This document shows, one piece after another, positions 6,136 to 9,260 of a stretch of 9,260 bases of DNA. The stretch covers positions 1-9,260 of the forward strand of contig DAOVLS010000071.1 of assembly GCA_030631125.1 (NCBI GenBank), read 5' to 3'. Under the pieces are notes generated by a model, which was not told where the DNA came from, did not search any database, and was given only the letters and a program-made list of their open reading frames with translations. Within the stretch, counting starts at the first letter, position 1; each line of letters opens with the position of its first letter. The translations under genes were made by a program, and so were the position numbers. This stretch comes from Planctomycetales bacterium (lineage in GTDB: Bacteria; Planctomycetota; Phycisphaerae; SM23-33).

Positions 6136-6858
6136 TCACTTCGTGGCCAGTAGTTTGCCCGTATATGGATTGACGCACAGGAACTGTCCGTTCCTTTCAA
6201 GCCACCCCTGCCTGTTCGGCATCGCCTCAAGCGTCCTGTAATGAAATGCCGTTATCGCGCGAACGCCGGCTTCAACTTCAACTTCGTCGGGATCCCAGAT
6301 TTTCTTCTTGCCCGTGCCGATAAAACAAGCAGTGGTAGTGTCAATAACAGGCGAGGCGCCGTTGACCAGAGTGGCCAGGCTACCGTCCGGGCTGAAGATT
6401 ACGTTGAAGGTTGTAAAGCCCGGCAGGTCGCTGTTGACGGCGGGGTCATAACTACTGTCGTTAACGTAACTTTCAGAAATCTCCCCGAAGGCCATGTCCG
6501 CCGGCATCCGGCGCGGAGGAAAACCGTCCACCGGAACGAACTTGCCAAATGAAGCCGAGGACGGGTCTTTGTCGTATTGCAGCACAGCGGCCCAGCACTT
6601 TCCGTCCGTTCCGATCTGCACGTGCACGCATGCGTATGACTGGTTTCCGATGGCTACGCCCCGGGCTGCACCCATCATGGAACTGATGACGTTCCTCGAC
6701 TGTAAGTCCGCTCCGGCGGTGAACAGGCTTATCACACTCGGCAGCGTGATCGTCAGCGCCAGCGCGATCACGGATATGACCACCAGCAGTTCAGTGAGCG
6801 TGAACGCCCGCTGTCTGATTACTGATTGCCGATTGCTGATTGCCGATTGCTTTTTCAT
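6136..6858 (-). CDS. gspH: GspH-like minor pseudopilin
   Basis: This is a 240-residue prepilin-like protein in the H position. The processing region is RQRA|FTLTELLVVISVIALALTI, with Glu at +5 (residue 23) and a hydrophobic helix to about residue 40. The residue at -1 is Ala18 instead of the near-invariant Gly. SSMMGAARGVAIGNQSY (59-75) corresponds to the helix of GspH/FimT-type proteins, and FNVIFSPDGS (151-160) to their conserved F-PDG strand. The ATG lies 2 bp after the stop of the preceding gspG-like gene, which suggests translational coupling. The 18-residue leader after MKK (QSAISNRQSVIRQ) is encoded by five heptamer repeats. The start shares the 15-mer ATGAAAAAGCAATCG with the gspI start. 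GspH would be a minor pseudopilin below the I-J-K tip. Confidence 0.83.
   Translation of the reverse strand: MKKQSAISNRQSVIRQRAFTLTELLVVISVIALALTITLPSVISLFTAGADLQSRNVISSMMGAARGVAIGNQSYACVHVQIGTDGKCWAAVLQYDKDPSSASFGKFVPVDGFPPRRMPADMAFGEISESYVNDSSYDPAVNSDLPGFTTFNVIFSPDGSLATLVNGASPVIDTTTACFIGTGKKKIWDPDEVEVEAGVRAITAFHYRTLEAMPNRQGWLERNGQFLCVNPYTGKLLATK
6816..6850. repeat. TGATTGC/CGATTGC heptamer array in the gspH leader
   Basis: Five contiguous 7-bp units are present: TGATTAC, TGATTGC, CGATTGC, TGATTGC, CGATTGC. They lie directly behind the ATGAAAAA start of gspH and encode almost all of its leader between MKK and the RQRA cleavage region. Confidence 0.9.
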
Positions 6859-6860
6859 AG

Positions 6861-7400
6861 TTATTGGTTATCCGAACGAAGGTTGTCTTTTTCCGTGTTG
6901 AAGTCGCCGTCGCCTCCGGCGGATATTATCACCGGCGTGTCGCCGACGCCCTCGTCGCTACGGTACTCCATGTACTTGTCGAACCCATCGACGAATACGT
7001 TGTTGCCGTTGATGTTCTTAATCGCGTCTTCGCCCAGATTGGCGATTTGCGCCCGCGCCTGAGGAACCGAAGAAAGCTCGCCATACAATTTCTTTCCACG
7101 CTTGTAGGCCTGCCAATTACGCAGGCCTTCAGGATTGTTACTAGAACCCATCTCGCCGCTGGTTGGTTGGTCGGAAAAATCGGTCTCGTCCGGCGGGTAG
7201 ATTTTCTTTGCGTCGTAATAGGACTGGATCGCCTGGCGAATCACCTCCATGTTGAGCCTGGTCTGCTCCTCGCCGGCCCGTCCGATGACTATCCGTGAGA
7301 CGCCGACGACAACCAGGACAAGAACGGTGATGATGGTAATCACCACGAGCATCTCCACCAGCGTAAAACCTCGACCTGAATGTAAGGTGCTCTTTTTCAT
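6861..7400 (-). CDS. gspG: GspG-like pseudopilin 1 (third of three tandem copies)
   Basis: The 179-residue product has an ordinary leader, MKKSTLHSGRG, cut before FTLVEMLVVITIITVLVLVVV, with Glu16 at +5. RIVIGRAGEEQTRLNMEVIRQAIQSYYDAKKIYPPDE follows the usual GspG pattern of a long helix followed by a YP turn. The end, SAGGDGDFNTEKDNL (160-174), resembles the C-terminal calcium-binding loop of GspG (SAGxDGxFGTxDDI). An in-frame ATG further up (7436) overlaps the preceding gene. The 7400 start is preferred because GAGG sits 6 nt before it, and the leader then has normal length. The preceding stop is 10 bp upstream. It is the only pseudopilin here besides K whose leader is free of repeat sequence. 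GspG subunits normally polymerise into the pseudopilus shaft; which of the three is the major one cannot be told. Confidence 0.85.
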   Translation of the reverse strand: MKKSTLHSGRGFTLVEMLVVITIITVLVLVVVGVSRIVIGRAGEEQTRLNMEVIRQAIQSYYDAKKIYPPDETDFSDQPTSGEMGSSNNPEGLRNWQAYKRGKKLYGELSSVPQARAQIANLGEDAIKNINGNNVFVDGFDKYMEYRSDEGVGDTPVIISAGGDGDFNTEKDNLRSDNQ

Positions 7401-7406
7401 CGTGAA

Positions 7407-7410
7407 CCTC
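7407..7410 (-). promoter_or_regulatory. Shine-Dalgarno GAGG of GspG-like gene 1
   Basis: The minus strand reads TAAGAGGTTCACGATG. GAGG directly follows the stop codon of the preceding gene and lies 6 nt before the ATG at 7400. It decides this start over the upstream in-frame ATG. Confidence 0.6.
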
Positions 7411-8172
7411 TTATTCATTGAAGAAATTCGTAACATCGTCGCTGTTCATGTCGCTTGGGGCATTCCACTCCTGGTTGTGTCCCTTACTGATCAGGATAAA
7501 ATCGGTGCGGTAATACGCCCCGTCGGAGTCCTTGGCGTAACTGTTCAGTTCGCCGGGACCGTCGTTGTTGTGATCACCATCGTAATTCGAGCCAGTCCAG
7601 CGGTAGTACAGTATCGGGTTGCCGAAAGCGCCGAATGTATCGACGAACTCCGGTCTGCCTCCGCCGTCATGGACTCTCAGGTTTTCCACGCCGTACAGGC
7701 CGTACACATATCCGCGTTGCTTCAGGCGAAATCCGTATTCCGGCATGCCATCGTCGGTGGAAAGGTCCGCGCCCGGTATGCCGTCGTTGCCCGCGTCAGG
7801 ACCATATCCCGTCAGGAACAGAACTAACAACTCGCTTCCTGTCCATCCGCTGTAGTTGCTGTCGTGGCTGGGGGGATAATCGTCGAAATCGGTGAAATAA
7901 TGCTGGCACGCCCCGTCAATCAGATTGATGGCAGCCTGGGTCTTGGCCTTGCTGCTCTGGATGATAAAATGATTCAGCGCCGGCAGAAGCAACCCCGCCA
8001 ACAGGGCGATAATCCCGACTATCACCAATAGTTCGACCAGTGTAAAACCGCGCAGGTGCCGTGGCCGCGGTGTTTGCAGCCACGTATGTTCAGGTATTGA
8101 TGGTTTATCGTGGCCGCAAACACCGCGGCCACGGCACCCAGGTCCAGTCGAAATATCATGTTGCGTGTTCAT
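7411..8172 (-). CDS. gspG: GspG-like pseudopilin 2, leader interrupted by an inverted repeat
   Basis: The 253-residue prepilin-like protein is cut at HLRG|FTLVELLVIVGIIALLAGLLLPAL, with Glu47 at +5. The mature part is 211 residues, with AKTQAAINLIDGACQHYFTDFDDYPPS, a GAFGNPILYYR strand (181-191) and a C-terminal ISKGHNQEW...NSDDVTNF (228-250), which resembles the DDI calcium loop of GspG. The ATG at 8172 is 3 bp after the previous stop. No other ATG, GTG or TTG lies in frame before FTLVE, so the long leader (42 residues) must be translated unless a non-standard codon is used. Residues 12-40 of that leader are encoded by an 84-bp inverted repeat. Without those 28 codons the leader would be about 14 residues, a normal length. 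It is the middle one of three tandem GspG-like genes. Confidence 0.85.
   Translation of the reverse strand: MNTQHDISTGPGCRGRGVCGHDKPSIPEHTWLQTPRPRHLRGFTLVELLVIVGIIALLAGLLLPALNHFIIQSSKAKTQAAINLIDGACQHYFTDFDDYPPSHDSNYSGWTGSELLVLFLTGYGPDAGNDGIPGADLSTDDGMPEYGFRLKQRGYVYGLYGVENLRVHDGGGRPEFVDTFGAFGNPILYYRWTGSNYDGDHNNDGPGELNSYAKDSDGAYYRTDFILISKGHNQEWNAPSDMNSDDVTNFFNE
8055..8138. repeat. 84-bp inverted repeat inside the GspG-2 leader
   Basis: The arms 8055-8084 and 8109-8138 are 30 bp each and complementary except for one position (A at 8078 against the expected G). The loop is 24 bp. The arms start GGTGCCGTGGCCGCGG and are much more GC-rich than the loop. The length of 84 bp equals 28 codons, so the reading frame is kept through the palindrome. 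It ends two residues before the prepilin cleavage site. Confidence 0.95.
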
Positions 8173-8175
8173 GTG

Positions 8176-9126
8176 TTACTCGCCACCAAAAGCGGGATAA
8201 CGAATATCATCGTCTGTGAAATACTTCCTGTCTTTCCCGGCTGCGATAATCAGAAACTTTTTCGGGCTGTACGGCGTGGTGCTGCCGCTTCCGTCGAAAC
8301 GCTCATCCTTGATGAAATCGCTGAACGTGCCCCCGGTACGCCCGCTGGTGTGGGTAGTGTTATCCGCCTCTTTGTACTGGCCGAGTCCGCTTTCGCCCAG
8401 GCGGGCGGGATAATACAGGATCGGCATTGTTTCCCTCTCGGCGGTGTTGCGGTCGGAGATAGTTCCTATGTTAAACCCGTCACTGTCGCTCTGCTTCGGA
8501 TCGATGAGGTCTTCGGACGCCTTCAGCAGGGCGTATTGGGGCTGGGGATATTTCGGCGTAGCGTCCGAATCGTAGAACAGCGATTTTGCAAGCCACTGGC
8601 TGCCGGTGAAGTTCCCGCCCGAACCCGCCAGTTCCCCGGAATACCCCTGCCCCGGATAGTATTCGTTTTGGGTGTGATACATCATGCATCCGCCGGCCAG
8701 TTCGGCTACGCGGGCGCTGGTTTTGGCGTTCGCCGCCTCCCTGATAGTCATGGAGACGGACGGAACCAGTATCCCCACCAGCAGGGCGATTATGGTTACC
8801 ACCACGAGCAGTTCGATCAGGGTGAAACCGATTGCGGATTTAAGAAGGCATTTGGCATTCGGCATTTGGCATTGGTGGCACTGGGTTGACGAGGATTTCC
8901 TCTGTTTAATTCCACGATTCCGTAAAATATCAGAATTATAAGGGTAGAACGCGCAATGACCCTCGACCACTAATGCCAAATGTCTAATGCCCAATGCCTG
9001 GTCCCTTCCCAGTCCCAAGCCTGCCTGCCGTAGCCTTGGCGAAGGCAGGTCCCTGGTCCCTGTTTCCGGTATTCCGGTATTCCGGTATTCCGCGGCCTGA
9101 TTTCGGATTTCAACTTTACTTAACAT
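8176..9126 (-). CDS. gspG: GspG-like pseudopilin 3 (first in operon) with 100-residue leader
   Basis: The mature part of 216 residues starts at KSAIG|FTLIELLVVVTIIALLVGILVPSV, with Glu at +5. REAANAKTSARVAELAGGCMMYHTQNEYYPGQ gives the long helix and YP turn. AAGKDRKYFTDDDI (295-308) is the best match here to the GspG C-terminal calcium loop. It directly follows gspF, the normal place of gspG. The ATG at 9126 is 27 bp after the gspF stop and gives a 100-residue leader, nearly all within repeat copy B. The in-frame ATG at 8865 would give 229 aa with a 13-residue leader (MPNAKCLLKSAIG), which is of normal size but lies inside the heptamer array, has no Shine-Dalgarno and leaves a 288-bp gap. The choice of start is uncertain; the mature part is not. 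Confidence 0.83.
   Translation of the reverse strand: MLSKVEIRNQAAEYRNTGIPETGTRDLPSPRLRQAGLGLGRDQALGIRHLALVVEGHCAFYPYNSDILRNRGIKQRKSSSTQCHQCQMPNAKCLLKSAIGFTLIELLVVVTIIALLVGILVPSVSMTIREAANAKTSARVAELAGGCMMYHTQNEYYPGQGYSGELAGSGGNFTGSQWLAKSLFYDSDATPKYPQPQYALLKASEDLIDPKQSDSDGFNIGTISDRNTAERETMPILYYPARLGESGLGQYKEADNTTHTSGRTGGTFSDFIKDERFDGSGSTTPYSPKKFLIIAAGKDRKYFTDDDIRYPAFGGE
9020..9049. repeat. Small palindromic insert within repeat copy B
   Basis: CCTGCCT (9020-9026) and AGGCAGG (9043-9049) are perfect 7-bp inverted ends. The unit is absent at this place from copy A. Its left end is the same as that of the 21-bp insert at 5820-5840, so the two appear to belong to one family (minus-strand peptides LRQAG and YRQAG). 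Confidence 0.75.
9066..9092. repeat. CCGGTATT octamer array, three units
   Basis: Three exact CCGGTATT units plus CCG form the outer end of repeat copy B. They are the counterpart of the five-unit array at 6060-6102. Confidence 0.9.
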
Positions 9127-9153
9127 GCTTTGCCACCATCCTTTCGGGCTTCT

Positions 9154-9260
9154 TTATTTCACCTGTGAGATAAGTCTCGGCAGCGGCATGAAGATGGCGA
9201 CGACGATGAACCCGACGATTACACCGAGCGTGATGACCATCACCGGCTCCAGCAGGCTGA
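9154..9260 (-). CDS. gspF: GspF/PilC-type inner-membrane platform protein, C-terminus only
   Basis: The last 34 residues read SLLEPVMVITLGVIVGFIVV and then AIFMPLPRLISQVK. The LLEPV start, one transmembrane helix rich in Gly, Val and Ile, and a short polar tail are the hallmark C-terminus of GspF/PilC proteins, the platform that couples the cytoplasmic ATPase to pilin extraction. The rest of the gene lies beyond the right edge. It is followed after 27 bp by the first GspG-like gene, in the standard F-G order. Confidence 0.85.
   Translation of the reverse strand, partial: SLLEPVMVITLGVIVGFIVVAIFMPLPRLISQVK

Larger units (their letters stand above)
8831..9102. repeat. Dispersed element, copy B (in the GspG-3 leader)
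   Basis: This is the homologue of copy A at 5847-6112, in the same orientation and at the same place relative to the prepilin start and cleavage site. It has the same palindromic plan: heptamers GCATTTG, GCATTCG, GCATTTG, GCATTGG (8848-8875) face AATGCCA, AATGTCT, AATGCCC, AATGCCT (8972-8999). It differs by a roughly 30-bp palindromic insert at 9020-9049 and by a shorter octamer array. Confidence 0.9.

Noticed and set aside
8110..8889. A 259-codon open frame on the + strand opposite gspG-3
   Set aside because: It is the complement of a gene with a clear FTLIELL motif and C-terminal GspG loop, and it runs through repeat sequence at both ends.

Overview
The window looks like part of a Planctomycetota-type genome (Phycisphaerae-like) or a related sediment or groundwater lineage. 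This is inferred from the cluster of many type II secretion prepilins with FTLxE motifs, the very long GspK, the rarity of clear Shine-Dalgarno sites, and several families of 7-bp-period dispersed repeats. No rRNA or other marker is present, so the taxonomy is tentative.

Layout. On the + strand, the 3' end of an unidentified gene (1-118) overlaps by ATGA the start of ispG (115-1212), an isoprenoid-pathway enzyme with all its [4Fe-4S] ligands. Everything else is on the - strand and converges on ispG. Read in transcription order from the right edge it is gspF (C-terminus only, 9154-9260), three tandem gspG-like genes (8176-9126, 7411-8172, 6861-7400), gspH-like (6136-6858), gspI-like (5177-6130), gspJ-like (4056-5087) and an 857-residue gspK-like gene (1415-3988). 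This is the classic F-G-H-I-J-K order of a type II secretion pseudopilus operon. Stop-to-start gaps are 2-27 bp through gspI. The gaps around gspJ are longer and filled with repeats.

How the genes work together. GspF is the inner-membrane platform. The GspG-like proteins would polymerise into the pseudopilus. H, I and J are minor pseudopilins, and K, which lacks Glu+5, would sit at the tip. The tip protein here is more than twice the usual size and seems to carry a lamin-tail-like domain.

The most unusual signal is the repeat content. Palindromic and heptameric repeats sit almost exclusively at gene borders and in the prepilin leader-coding segments, between the start codon and the Gly|Phe cleavage site. 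They extend leaders to 100 (G3), 42 (G2), 18 (H), 113 (I) and 51 (J) residues, while the repeat-free G1 and K leaders are 11 and 8. An 84-bp inverted repeat (28 codons) lies in frame in the G2 leader. A 21-bp palindromic unit (7 codons) is nested inside a heptamer tract in the I leader. Two copies of a ~270-bp element (180 bp at 89% identity, no gaps) occupy the I and G3 leaders. A 208-bp palindrome with perfect 34-bp ends spans the ispG/gspK convergent junction, and both genes take their TAG stop codon from the outermost bases of its arms. The picture resembles Rickettsia palindromic elements, but aimed at a disposable, cleaved peptide segment.
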